This document shows, piece after piece, positions 30,194 to 39,192 of a stretch of DNA of 64,000 nucleotides. The translations under genes were made by a program, and so were the position numbers. Under the pieces are notes generated by a model. The model saw nothing but the letters and a program-made list of their open reading frames with translations, did not search any database and was not told the DNA's origin. Within the stretch, counting starts at the first letter, position 1; every line of letters starts with the position of its first letter. The stretch lies in assembly GCA_900314685.1 (NCBI GenBank), contig OMWE01000018.1, positions 29,306 through 93,305 on the forward strand. Direction: 5' to 3'. The DNA comes from an uncultured Actinomycetes bacterium (GTDB taxonomy: Bacteria > Actinomycetota > Coriobacteriia > Coriobacteriales > Atopobiaceae).

Positions 30194-31513
30194 CTACGGG
30201 CGCGGGGTGCCGCACTCGTTGCAGAACTTGCCGGTGTTCTCATGGCCGCACTTGGGGCAGGTCCACGTGGCGGGCTCGGCGGGCTTGGGCGTGCCGCACT
30301 CGCCACAGAACTTGCCCGTGTTCTTCTTCCCGCACTTGGGGCAGGTCCACTCGGCCGCCGCGGGCTCGGGCGCGGGCTTGGGGGTACCGCACTCGTTGCA
30401 GAATTTGCCCGTATTTTGGTGTCCGCACTTAGGGCAGGTCCAGGTGCCCGCCGCGGGCGCCGCCGCAAAACCGCCGCCCTGCGCCACCGCGTACTGGTTG
30501 GGGTAAGATCCGCCCTGCGCCGGCTGGTTGGCCATCGCGGCGCCACCGGCCATGCCCGCCATGTTCATGCCGAGGAAGCCGTTCATCGCGCCGGCCTCGT
30601 TGCCCGCGGCGGTCTTCATGGCCTCGGCGGTCGCGTCGGCCATCACGGCCTGGCGCATGTCCGCATTGCGCAGCGTGGCGGAGCGCTGCAGGTCCTTGAT
30701 CATCTTCTCGTCCTCGGGCGAGGCGGTGATCGAGTTGACGCCGAAGCTCGCGACCTCGATGCCGCGCAGGTCGCGCCACTTGTTGTCGAGCTCGTCGTTG
30801 AGCGCGTCGGCCAGCTCCTGCGTGTGGGCAGGCACCGCGCTGTAGCGGATGCCCATGGCCGAGATCTTGGCGAAGGCCGGCTGCAGCGCCGTCAGCAGCT
30901 CGCTTTTGAGCTGAGAGTCGATCTGGCTGCGGGTGTAAGGCTGCTCCACGTTGCCGCAGACGTTCTTGTAGAAGAGCAGCGGGTTGGTGATCTTGTAGCT
31001 GTACTCGCCGTTGCAGCGCACGGAGATATCGACGTCCAGGCCGATGTTCTGGTCGACCACGCGGAAGGGCACGGGGCTGGCCGTGCCGTACTTATTGCCG
31101 ATGATCTCCTTGGTGTTGAAGTAGTACACGCGCTGGTCGTGGCCCGTGTCGCCGCCAAAGGCGAAGCGGCCGCCGATCTGCTTGAAGGTCTCGGCGATGG
31201 ACTGGCCGATGTTGCCGAAATTGAAGGAGGGCTCGGTCGAGACGTCGTAGGTGTACTCGCCCGGGTCGCCGCAGAAGTCGACGACCGCGCCCTGATCGAC
31301 GATGATCATGGCCTGGCCGTCGTTGACCACGACGCGCGAGCCGTTGGTGATGATGTTGTCGTCGCCGTAGCGGTTGGAGCTGCGCCCGCTCACGCGCTTC
31401 TGGCCCTTGACCACCAGCGTGTCCGCCGGGATGGCATCGCAGTAGATCATTTCCTTCCAGCTGTCGGCGAGCACGCCCTTGGTCGCGCCGACCGCCGCCC
31501 TGATGAGACCCAT
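30194..31513 (-). CDS. SPFH-domain protein with three C-terminal zinc ribbons
   Basis: 439 residues. Residues about 20-300 match the SPFH/Band-7 virion-core-like family (EMIYCDAIPADTLVVKGQKR, VRCNGEYSYKI, LRGIEVASFGVNSI), which forms oligomeric membrane-associated scaffolds. A Met/Ala/Gly linker (about 325-360) follows. Then come three zinc ribbons in tandem, each W-T-CPKCG-x3-TGKFCxECGTPKP, about 25-30 residues apart. There is no signal peptide. It lies downstream of a zinc-ribbon membrane protein on the same strand, 261 bp away. In Bacillus a YdjI-like SPFH protein links to the membrane by a partner, so a two-protein envelope complex is plausible. Confidence 0.85.
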   Translation of the reverse strand: MGLIRAAVGATKGVLADSWKEMIYCDAIPADTLVVKGQKRVSGRSSNRYGDDNIITNGSRVVVNDGQAMIIVDQGAVVDFCGDPGEYTYDVSTEPSFNFGNIGQSIAETFKQIGGRFAFGGDTGHDQRVYYFNTKEIIGNKYGTASPVPFRVVDQNIGLDVDISVRCNGEYSYKITNPLLFYKNVCGNVEQPYTRSQIDSQLKSELLTALQPAFAKISAMGIRYSAVPAHTQELADALNDELDNKWRDLRGIEVASFGVNSITASPEDEKMIKDLQRSATLRNADMRQAVMADATAEAMKTAAGNEAGAMNGFLGMNMAGMAGGAAMANQPAQGGSYPNQYAVAQGGGFAAAPAAGTWTCPKCGHQNTGKFCNECGTPKPAPEPAAAEWTCPKCGKKNTGKFCGECGTPKPAEPATWTCPKCGHENTGKFCNECGTPRP

Positions 31514-31774
31514 ACCGTACCCCTTTCGTCGTGCTGCCTTGCTGTGCCTTATGTCTTGCTTGTCTTCTGTCTTGCTGTGTCTTGTACCCGTCTTGTCTTG
31601 CTTTGCTCATTAACTATATAAGACGAACGCCTGATAAAAGCCAAACATTCGAAGAGCGAACACTGCCCTTAATATCCTGGTCGGTAGCTCAGGGCCCAGG
31701 TCTCACGCCGGGTCCAGACCCTATGCCGGGCCCGCGCCTCACATTGGACCCGTGCCTCGCACCAAGCCCGTGCC

Positions 31775-33322
31775 TCACATCTTGAGACCGGCGCCGAAAC
31801 CACCTGGGCCGCCCGGACCTCCGCCGGGCCCGCCGTGGCCGCCCGGGCCACCGGGTCCGCCGCCGGCACCGTCGTCGATCGGTATGCGCGACACGCGCGT
31901 CGTGACGTAACGGTCCTCCTTCACGCCCAGGCGCAGGCCCTCGCCCGACACATACTCGGACGCCTCGTGACGCTCCCGCGCCGTCTTCATCTCGCCGACG
32001 AGAATCCGCAGCACGACGCCCGCGATCACGGCGGCCATGGCCACCAGGATGAGCCAGAAGGTAGAGTCTGGTTCTTCTTCCATGGTCAGCCCGAAGAAAT
32101 AGATGAGCACGGCCGTCAGCGCGAAGGTCCCCAGGAACCACGCCGCGGCCTTCTTGCCGTCGATCGGCAGGTCGCCCACGAAGCGGCCGGTCTGGCCGTT
32201 CATCGCGAAGAGGTAGTCCTTGCCCTCCCACTGTGTGTGCAGCAGCCAGACGGGCAGCAGCGCGTACGTGACGTGCTTCCAGGCGACGTCGGCGTCGACG
32301 TCGGTCGGAGTCACGGTGTCGTAGCCGGAGACCGAGGCCTCCAGCGCGCCGACCATCGAATTCTCCATGCGTTCGCCCACGCGCTTCTTCTCCTGGTCGG
32401 AGGCGATGTCGGGGCGCTCCGCCGCGTAGCCGGGCATGTAGCCGAGCGAGAAGTCGGTGAGCTCGCGGTAGTCGTAGGGCTCGATCGCGTCCATGTGGGC
32501 GTCGGGCATCTTGCTGGAGGAGTCGGCGGGCACGCGGCGGAAGTCCAGCGTGCCGGCGCGGCGAACGTCGTACACGCGGGTCTCCGTGACCTGCATGTTG
32601 CCCTCGCGATGGGAGCGCGAGCGGGTGCCCTCGAATGAGCCCTGACCGCTCACGCGCGCGTCGTACAGCCAAAACGGCACGTAGACGCCCTGTACGTGCG
32701 CGATGCGATTGGCGCTGGCAAAGGGCTTGGGCAGGAGTTTCTTGCCCTGGTAGTAGGTCTTAAGCGCCGCCACCGCCTGGTCGTGGTCGATCTTGAAGGG
32801 GATGATCTGCTCGGGCTTTTCCTTGTCCGTGTAGGCGCCGGGGACCACGGTCGTATTACCGCAGTAGGGGCACTCGGTGACGCTGGTCGCCGCGTCCACC
32901 ATCAGCGCGGCGCCGCAGCTGGAGCAGGTGTAGGTGCGCAGTCCCGCGCGCTCGGACTCGTTCCAGCTCGCGCGGTCGAGAAAGGCCTGCACCGCGCCCG
33001 CCTCGCGCGTCTCGGCCTCGGTCGCCGCGCGCGCCTCGGCCATCGACTGCTTGACGGTCTTGGTCGCCCCGCTGCCGTCCGTGCCCGCGTTGGCGACGTC
33101 GCCCATGCGCTCGTAGTCGCTGACCTCGCCGGCCGCCGCACGCTGGTCGGCCGCCTGTGCCGCCGCGTCTGCCTGCTGCTGCCGCTCGGCGTAGGCCGCC
33201 TCGAGCTCCTGCGCCGTAAAGACGGACCCGCAGAAATCGCACTCCATCTTGCCGAGGTCGGCGTTGTAGTGCATCGTGCCGTTGCACGCCGGGCACTGGT
33301 AGTTGACTGTCTGCTCTGGCAT
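31775..33322 (-). CDS. Membrane protein with N-terminal zinc ribbons
   Basis: 515 residues from ATG 33322 (MPEQTVNYQCPACNG). The first zinc ribbon (YQCPACNGTMHYNADLGKMECDFCG) is followed by an Ala/Gln-rich coiled segment. A second ribbon (YTCSSCGAALM, ECPYCGNTTVVPG) comes at about 130-165. The middle is beta-rich (VYVPFWLYDARVSGQGSFEG). Two membrane helices lie at about 400-450. The C-terminus is a Gly/Pro/His run (GGPGGPGGHGGPGG) ending GAGLKM. It resembles the TFIIB-type zinc-ribbon membrane family that partners SPFH proteins. The 261-bp gap downstream shows short CCGTGCCTCACAT-type repeats and TCTTGCTT-rich DNA, with no gene. Confidence 0.8.
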   Translation of the reverse strand: MPEQTVNYQCPACNGTMHYNADLGKMECDFCGSVFTAQELEAAYAERQQQADAAAQAADQRAAAGEVSDYERMGDVANAGTDGSGATKTVKQSMAEARAATEAETREAGAVQAFLDRASWNESERAGLRTYTCSSCGAALMVDAATSVTECPYCGNTTVVPGAYTDKEKPEQIIPFKIDHDQAVAALKTYYQGKKLLPKPFASANRIAHVQGVYVPFWLYDARVSGQGSFEGTRSRSHREGNMQVTETRVYDVRRAGTLDFRRVPADSSSKMPDAHMDAIEPYDYRELTDFSLGYMPGYAAERPDIASDQEKKRVGERMENSMVGALEASVSGYDTVTPTDVDADVAWKHVTYALLPVWLLHTQWEGKDYLFAMNGQTGRFVGDLPIDGKKAAAWFLGTFALTAVLIYFFGLTMEEEPDSTFWLILVAMAAVIAGVVLRILVGEMKTARERHEASEYVSGEGLRLGVKEDRYVTTRVSRIPIDDGAGGGPGGPGGHGGPGGGPGGPGGFGAGLKM

Positions 33323-33576
33323 CGCGCCCCCCGTCCGTCTTGCGTGCGCGTCGCAGTGCAAATGCGTGCGACTCGCGCATATTGCACATACTATCCCACT
33401 TGACTATCCCACCTGCGCGTGTGATTGCCGAACGCCAAATGTCCCGCTCCCGCACGTCGGGAAATGCCCCCTCCTGGCGTGATGGCGTCATTACGTTGCC
33501 TTTGTGCACGACTCCTCAGCGGTGACGCTGCCCCCACGACAGAGCGCGTTCCTAGTGACCATGAGAATTTGAGCTA

Positions 33577-33599
33577 AGAAAAAAGCCCCCGAAGGGGCT
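33577..33599 (-). terminator. Terminator after tRNA-Leu
   Basis: AGCCCC-TTC-GGGGGCT on the minus strand, followed by TTTTTTCTTA. Confidence 0.85.
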
Positions 33600-33610
33600 G
33601 AAAAGTCTGG

Positions 33611-33694
33611 TGCGGGCGAAAGGACTTGAACCTTCATGAGGGAACCCTCATACGGACCTGAACCGTACGCGTCTGCCAATTCCGCCACGCCCGC
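33611..33694 (-). tRNA. tRNA-Leu(CAG)
   Basis: On the minus strand a GCGGGCG acceptor 5' strand pairs with CGCCCGC. The anticodon stem CGTACGG/CCGTATG holds the loop TTCAGGT (anticodon CAG). A long variable arm (GAGGGTTCCCTC) and the T loop TTCAAGT mark a class II leucine tRNA. CCA is not encoded. Confidence 0.93.
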
Positions 33695-33967
33695 GTGCTG
33701 GAAAATCTTACTACAGACGCGCGCCGAACGCAACGAGAATTATTAGCTCGCCTCGCATTTTCGTCACGTTTGCGGGTGGGGCGACCCGACCTGCGGGCAA
33801 CAGGCGCGAGCGGTCGGCGATGTGGGCGAGCGACGGGGCGGCGGCGCGGCGGTACGCGGGCGCGGTGTTCGTCTTATAAAAGGCAGGTAAAAAGCCCGCA
33901 GCGGCAGCAGCGTTGCACTATGGTTTTCTGCAGCGTCGGTCCATCAGTCCACGTTGAAGGGAAACCT

Positions 33968-34840
33968 ATGACCACCACCAGGGACCTGGTCCTTTACAAA
34001 AGACCCGCCGGGTACATCCCGCGCGTCGCCGCCGTGCACGACCTGTGCGGCTACGGCACCTGCTCGCTGGGCGTCGCGATTCCCGTGCTCTCCGCCGGCG
34101 GCTGCGATGTGTGCACTGTGCCTACCTCGCTTTTTTCGGCCACGACGTACTTTCCGCACTTCTACGTGCACGACACCACGCCCATCCTCCCCGACTACCT
34201 CGACGCCTGGCAGCAGGTCGACGTCGCCCTCGACGCGATCTACTCCGGCTTTCTCGGATCGGCCGACCAGGTCGCGATCATCCAGCGCCTGTACGACGAG
34301 TACCCGACCGCCCTGCGCTGCGTCGACCCCGTGATGGGCGACGCGGGCAAGAAGTACCCCACCTACACGGACGAGATGTGTGAGGCCACAAAAGGCCTGG
34401 TCAGCGGTGCCGACCTCCTGCTCCCCAATCTGACCGAGGCCTCAATCCTCACCGGCATCGGCTACGTGGGCCAGGACGTCTCGCCCGAGTACGTCCGCAC
34501 GATCGCGGACGCCCTGCTCGAGATGGGTGCGCGGACGGTCGTGCTCAAGGGCATCGCGCGCGGCGACGGCCTGATCCGCAACTACGTGATCGGCCGCGAT
34601 ATCGAGGGCGACGAGGTCACGGGCGAGGAGCTGCCCTTCTTGCTCGGCGGCACCGGCGACCTCTACGCGTCCGGCCTGCTCGCAGCCGTGATGACTGGCA
34701 GGTCGCTCCACGAAGCGGTCGAGTTTGCCGGCAGGTTCGTCCTGCACGCCATGCGGGTCACGCCGCAGCAGCCGGGCTACAAGTACCGCGGTGTGTGCTT
34801 CCAGAGCGCCCTCGGCGACGTCACCGATCTGCTGCGGTAG
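33968..34840 (+). CDS. Pyridoxal/pyridoxine kinase, PfkB-related fold
   Basis: 290 residues. It phosphorylates B6 vitamers to make PLP. VAAVHDLCGYGTCSLGVAIPVLSAGGC is the conserved N-terminal substrate region. CVDPVMGDAGKKYPTYTDEM, LLLPNLTEASILTG and the anion-hole GTGDLYASGLLAAVM match PdxY/PdxK-type kinases; GTGD carries the catalytic Asp. Start ATG 33968 follows GAAGGGAAACC. It converges on the next gene and their 3' ends overlap by 20 bp. The upstream gap has TTATAAAAG near 33870, a possible -10. Confidence 0.88.
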   Translation: MTTTRDLVLYKRPAGYIPRVAAVHDLCGYGTCSLGVAIPVLSAGGCDVCTVPTSLFSATTYFPHFYVHDTTPILPDYLDAWQQVDVALDAIYSGFLGSADQVAIIQRLYDEYPTALRCVDPVMGDAGKKYPTYTDEMCEATKGLVSGADLLLPNLTEASILTGIGYVGQDVSPEYVRTIADALLEMGARTVVLKGIARGDGLIRNYVIGRDIEGDEVTGEELPFLLGGTGDLYASGLLAAVMTGRSLHEAVEFAGRFVLHAMRVTPQQPGYKYRGVCFQSALGDVTDLLR

Positions 34841-35825
34841 GTGCGACGGGTGCATCGCTCGCGGCGGCGTCCGTACCCTCGGCTCCATCCGCAGCGTCCG
34901 CCCCCGCAGCCTCGCCGCCTGCAGCGTCCGCGCTCGTGCCGCCCGCAGCCGCGCCATTCGTCTTCTCGCCTGCGCTGCTCAGCTCGTCTTCCGGCGCCTC
35001 GGTGATCGCGTTGGTGATCAGCGAGTACGGCGTGTGGCTCGAGGTGATGCGGTCGCGGAGGGCCTTTTGCGTCTTGGCGTCCATGCCGGTCACGGTGCAG
35101 TTGAAGACGACGCGCCCCTGCGTGGTGGTGGACTTGGTCCAGACGAAGGTCACAAATGAGCTCGTCTCGCCCGTCGGCCGCAGGAACTCAAAGAACCGCG
35201 ACGTGCGGAAGTCGCCGTCGGCGTCCACGTAGATGTTGACGTGGTAGATCACGGTGTTGATGTCGGGGTTGAGCAGGGCGTTCACGCTGAGCGACGCCGC
35301 CTGGATCTGCGCCGTGGAGAAGCAGTCCAGCGCGTTGCCGGACTCCGTGTCGAGCACGGTGACCTCGATGCGGTGCGTGTGCTCGTCGGCCTCCTGCACC
35401 GTGAACTCGGCCGGGAACTGCGTGAAGCCGCCGCCCCAGTCCACGCCGCCGCGCATGGCCGACGCCACGGTCAGCACGCTCACGTCCTCGGAGAGGTTGG
35501 CGGTGTTGGCGCGGCGGATGACACCGCAGCCGACCTGCATCAACGTCACGGCCACCAGGAAGACGAGCACAAAGCCGACGGCCGTCTTGCGGATGTGCTG
35601 CTCGACGTCGTCGCCCGAGGGGTCGTTGCCCGACAGCGGGTCGACGTCCACGCCCTGGCCGGTCTCGCTGCGGTGGGCGCGCTCGCGTTTGGCGCGCTCC
35701 TCGTCGGAGTGGCCCGTCTCGTCGACGGTCTGAAAGAGCGCCTCGGCCTCCTCGGCGGTGAGGGAACCGCGCTCCTTGCGGAGTTTTTTGAAGACGTGCT
35801 CTCTGCGCTGCTTGCTCTTTGCCAC
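34821..35825 (-). CDS. Hypothetical single-pass membrane protein
   Basis: 334 residues, family not recognised. A charged N-terminus (KSKQRREHVFKKLRKERG, then Glu-rich) of about 85 residues is followed by one hydrophobic helix (AVGFVLVFLVAVTLMQVGCGVI, about 85-106). The outer part is mixed alpha/beta, with DAKTQKALRDRITSSHTPYSLI near its end. The last 55 residues are an Ala/Gly/Asp low-complexity tail. It starts 62 bp after the Nudix gene stop and is probably co-transcribed from it. GGAAAGGAGGGGACCGTGGC precedes the start. Its end overlaps the convergent kinase gene by 20 bp. Confidence 0.75.
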   Translation of the reverse strand: MAKSKQRREHVFKKLRKERGSLTAEEAEALFQTVDETGHSDEERAKRERAHRSETGQGVDVDPLSGNDPSGDDVEQHIRKTAVGFVLVFLVAVTLMQVGCGVIRRANTANLSEDVSVLTVASAMRGGVDWGGGFTQFPAEFTVQEADEHTHRIEVTVLDTESGNALDCFSTAQIQAASLSVNALLNPDINTVIYHVNIYVDADGDFRTSRFFEFLRPTGETSSFVTFVWTKSTTTQGRVVFNCTVTGMDAKTQKALRDRITSSHTPYSLITNAITEAPEDELSSAGEKTNGAAAGGTSADAAGGEAAGADAADGAEGTDAAASDAPVAPTAADR

Positions 35826-35887
35826 GGTCCCCTCCTTTCCTCTCCGTTGCCAGGCGTCGACCGTTCACCCGCAGTACGGTCTGCCCG

Positions 35888-36754
35888 CTAGGCCTCCAGC
35901 CGGTGCGCCACGGCGTCGCAGATCAGGGCGCCGACCACGGTCTTTGCGTCCTCGATGCGGCCGTCGAGCACGGCGTCGACCAGCTCTGTGAGCGGGACGA
36001 GGTCCACGTTGATGAACTCGTCCGCGTCGGGACTCGAGGTCCCCTGCGTGAGGCCGGTCGCCAGGTAGATGTGGATCAGCTCGTCGGCAAAGCCGCAGGA
36101 TGTGGCGATGGTGGTCAGGAAGGCGATCTGCTCCGCGCGCAGGCCGGTCTCCTCCATCAGCTCGCGGGAGGCGCAGTCGAGCGGGTCCTCGCCTGGCGCC
36201 AGCTTGCCGGCGGGGATCTCGACCGTCACGCGGCCGAGCGCCGTGCGGTACTGCCGGACCAGGCAGATCTTGCCGTCGGCGGTCAGCGCCACGATCGCGA
36301 CCGCGCCGGGGTGGCGCACGACGTCGCGGACAGCCATGCGGCCGTCGGGCATCTTGACCTGCAGGCGGTCGACGTCAAAGATGCGGCCGCGCCAGGCGAC
36401 GTCCTCGGTCTGGACGCGCTCCGCCAGGGCCGCGTCGCGCGGGTCGTCGTCGCCGAGCACCAGGTCGCGCATCTGCGGCATGCCGGACACGTGGTCCTGC
36501 GAGCTGCGGTCGCCGTCATACGTAAAGACGGACGTGGTCTCCAGCAGGTCCTCGGCCCCGGTGTTTGCGTCCGCGACCTCGGCATCCGCCGCGGCCTGGG
36601 CACCCGTCGTGACCTGGGCGTTCGCCGCAACCTCGGCATCCACCGCCGCCTGGGCCGTCACGGCCTGCGCCACCGTGCTCTGGTCAGCCTCGGGCTGGTC
36701 GTCCGCGGGCTTCGGCGGCTTGATCACGGCACCGCCGCCAAATCTATCGAGCAT
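35888..36754 (-). CDS. Nudix hydrolase, ADP-ribose pyrophosphatase-like, with Ala-rich N-terminal repeat
   Basis: 288 residues. The Nudix box G-x5-E-x7-REL-x-EE-x-GL is intact in GKLAPGEDPLDCASRELMEETGL (about 195). The preceding WRGRIFDVDRLQVKMPDG and VRHPGAVAIVAL are typical of ADP-ribose/NudF enzymes that cut nucleoside diphosphate linkages. The first 100 residues are unusual: a repetitive Ala/Gln/Val/Thr/Asp stretch (QAAVDAEVAANAQ, then QAAADAEVADAN) not found in ordinary NudF, so the start could lie further in. It is 40 bp after purD on the same strand. Confidence 0.88.
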   Translation of the reverse strand: MLDRFGGGAVIKPPKPADDQPEADQSTVAQAVTAQAAVDAEVAANAQVTTGAQAAADAEVADANTGAEDLLETTSVFTYDGDRSSQDHVSGMPQMRDLVLGDDDPRDAALAERVQTEDVAWRGRIFDVDRLQVKMPDGRMAVRDVVRHPGAVAIVALTADGKICLVRQYRTALGRVTVEIPAGKLAPGEDPLDCASRELMEETGLRAEQIAFLTTIATSCGFADELIHIYLATGLTQGTSSPDADEFINVDLVPLTELVDAVLDGRIEDAKTVVGALICDAVAHRLEA

Positions 36755-36793
36755 TCCTCTGAACTCCCCTTCGTGAAGAAAAGACGTGCGGTG

Positions 36794-38068
36794 CTACAGC
36801 GCGCGGTGCGCGATGTCGTGGCGCAGCTGCTTGCCCTCGAAATCGATGAGGTCGCAGGCGCGGTAGGCCTGGTCGCGGGCCTCCTGCAGGGTCGGCGCGA
36901 CCGCCGTCACATCGAGCACACGACCGCCGCTCGTGTAGGTGCGTCCGTCTTCGCCGAGCTTGGTGCCCGCCTGGTAGACCGTGACGCCCTCGAGCTCCTC
37001 GGCTGCATCGATGCCGGTGATGACCTTGCCCTTTTCGTAGCTGCCCGGGTAGCCGGCGCTCGCCAGGACCACGGTGATGGCCCAGTCGTCGTCCCAGGCC
37101 ACCTGGTCGGCGCTGAGCGTGCCCGCGTCGCAGGCGAGGAAGGCCTCGACCAGGTCGCCGTGGAAGCGCGGCAGCACGACCTGGGTCTCGGGGTCGCCGA
37201 AACGGGCGTTGAACTCGAGGACCTTGGGGCCCTCGGCCGTCAGCATAAAGCCGCCGTACAGGCAGCCGGAGTAGGTGATGCCGTCGGCGCGCAGCTGGTC
37301 GATCACGCGCTGCTCGGCGTCGACCATGGCCGCGAACTGCTCGGGGGTCACCGCGGGGACGGGCGAGTAGGCGCCCATGCCGCCCGTGTTGGGGCCACGG
37401 TCGCCGTCGTAGGCGCGCTTGTGGTCCTGGCTGGTCGCGAGGGGCACGAGTGTCTTACCGTCGGTCAGCGCCAGCAGCGAGCACTCGGGGCCGTCGAGCA
37501 TCTCCTCGACGACGACCGTGGCGCCGGCCGCGCCGAAGTGGCCGTCGAAGCACTCGGCCACGCCCTCGAGCGCCTCCTCGGTGGTCTGCGCGACGATCAC
37601 GCCCTTGCCCGCGGCGAGACCGTCCGCCTTGACCACGACGGGGCCGCCGACCTCGCGCACGTACGCCTCGCAGGCGTCGCGCTCGGTGAAGGACTTCCAG
37701 GCCGCGGTGGGCACGCCCGCGCGGGCCATGACCTGCTTTGCGAACTGCTTGGAGCCCTCCATCTGCGCCGCCTCTCCCGAGGGGCCGAAGCAGGCGATGC
37801 CCGCGGCGCGCACCGCGTCGGCGACGCCCGCGACCAGCGGGGCCTCGGGGCCGATCACGACCAGGCCCACGCCGTGCTCCTGCGCAAAGGCCGCGACCTG
37901 CTCGGGAGAGTCCTGGTCGATCGGGGCCGGCTGGGCCTCGGCCAGCATGCCGCCGTTGCCCGGCGCCACATAGCAGCGGCCCGCGCGCGGCGACTCCTGG
38001 AGCTTGCGAAGAAGCGCGTGCTCGCGTCCGCCCGAGCCCAAAAGCAGGATATCGATTGTCTCAGCCAT
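36794..38068 (-). CDS. purD: Phosphoribosylamine-glycine ligase
   Basis: 424 residues, standard length. ATP-grasp enzyme that makes GAR from phosphoribosylamine and glycine, the second purine step. LLLGSGGREHALLRKL at the start, GPEAPLVAG, EGSKQFAKQVMARAGVPTA, the ATP-grasp loop VVKADGLAAGKGV, and LEFNARFGDPETQ are intact. It lies leftward, after DegV and purA and before the Nudix gene. The 186-bp gap to the DegV gene has no gene; it holds TTGCTTGTCTTAC-type pyrimidine-rich DNA. Confidence 0.95.
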   Translation of the reverse strand: MAETIDILLLGSGGREHALLRKLQESPRAGRCYVAPGNGGMLAEAQPAPIDQDSPEQVAAFAQEHGVGLVVIGPEAPLVAGVADAVRAAGIACFGPSGEAAQMEGSKQFAKQVMARAGVPTAAWKSFTERDACEAYVREVGGPVVVKADGLAAGKGVIVAQTTEEALEGVAECFDGHFGAAGATVVVEEMLDGPECSLLALTDGKTLVPLATSQDHKRAYDGDRGPNTGGMGAYSPVPAVTPEQFAAMVDAEQRVIDQLRADGITYSGCLYGGFMLTAEGPKVLEFNARFGDPETQVVLPRFHGDLVEAFLACDAGTLSADQVAWDDDWAITVVLASAGYPGSYEKGKVITGIDAAEELEGVTVYQAGTKLGEDGRTYTSGGRVLDVTAVAPTLQEARDQAYRACDLIDFEGKQLRHDIAHRAL

Positions 38069-38254
38069 CTTGTACTCCTTCGCTTGACGCGCCCGGCCTC
38101 GCCGCGGCGCCTCCGACCTGCCTGTCTGACCTACGCCTTGCTTGTCTTACTTACGTTGTATCCGCTTTGCCGACCGATGTACCCGGCCGGCCCGATTGTT
38201 TCCCATCCTGTTAAGCAGAACCTGCCGGCAGCGACCTGCCACGGGCGGGGTCCG

Positions 38255-39184
38255 CTATTGCGCCAGCAGCTCCCTGAGCTCGTAGGGGTCCAGCAGGGAC
38301 TGCGGCACAAAGGCGATGCCGACCGTGCCCGAGCCGAGGGCCGCCTCGGTGGTGAAGCGCGCCCGCACGACGGCCGCGCGCTCGGCCACGAACTCGTTTG
38401 TGACCAGCGGCTTCTCGAGGCGGGAGAGGGTGTCGTCCCGTGCGGTCCACACCTCGATCGTGGTCAGCGGACCCGCCTCGTGCGCCCGCACGCTCATGGT
38501 GCGCGCCAGGTTGCCGGCCAGCCAGTCGAAATCGCTCGAGCGGCGCAGGATGTTCACGTCGCCCGTCTCGTCGATCTCGGTGAAGACGTAGTCGCCCGAC
38601 ACACGGAAGCTCAGCGCACGCAACGAGCGGCGCAGGCCGCGGGAGTTGCCGAGCAGGTGGGCGGCGCCGGGCTCGATCTGCGGGGGCAGCAGCATCAGCA
38701 GGCGCGACTCCTCGGCCACCTTGGCCGCGTTGCTCACGGCCTCCTCGACGCTCAGACCCGCGTCGCGGTCCATCACAAGACGGGCCACCACCATCGCCAG
38801 GCTCACCGACACGCAACGGGTGTCGATGATCTTGAAGCGCGCGCCGCGCACGCGGTGTGCCGCCTCCAGGGCGGAGCTGTACGAGCCCGACAGCACCGTC
38901 GAGGGTGCCGCGACGACGACCTCGGACGCGCCCTCCTCCACCAGGTCCTCAAAGGCGGCGGCGTAGCTGTCGCGGCCGGGGGCCGTCACGCGCACGCTGC
39001 CCCAGTGGGCGAATATCTCGTCGCGCTCCTCGCGCGTGATGCGGCGGTCCAGGTACTCGTCGCCCTTGATCGTGATGCGACCCGAGACAAGGGTCACCCC
39101 GAGGCGCGCGAGCGTCTCGGGGCTGAGGTCACAGCTGCTGTCAGTGACTATCGCGAAGGCGGGCGTGTCCGTCTTGTCCGCCAT
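38255..39184 (-). CDS. DegV-family fatty-acid-binding protein
   Basis: 309 residues from ATG 39184, 8 bp after purA. AIVTDSSCDLSPETLARLGV and PGRDSYAAAFEDLVEEGASEVVVAAPSTVLSGSY match the DegV fold, with the conserved DSS-D and S-x-L-SGSY motifs that contact a bound fatty acid. Members (FakB-type) present fatty acids to a kinase for phospholipid synthesis; no fakA is in this window. DEYLDRRIT fits the usual N-domain. Translational coupling to purA is likely from the short gap. Confidence 0.88.
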   Translation of the reverse strand: MADKTDTPAFAIVTDSSCDLSPETLARLGVTLVSGRITIKGDEYLDRRITREERDEIFAHWGSVRVTAPGRDSYAAAFEDLVEEGASEVVVAAPSTVLSGSYSSALEAAHRVRGARFKIIDTRCVSVSLAMVVARLVMDRDAGLSVEEAVSNAAKVAEESRLLMLLPPQIEPGAAHLLGNSRGLRRSLRALSFRVSGDYVFTEIDETGDVNILRRSSDFDWLAGNLARTMSVRAHEAGPLTTIEVWTARDDTLSRLEKPLVTNEFVAERAAVVRARFTTEAALGSGTVGIAFVPQSLLDPYELRELLAQ

Positions 39185-39192
39185 GCGCCACC

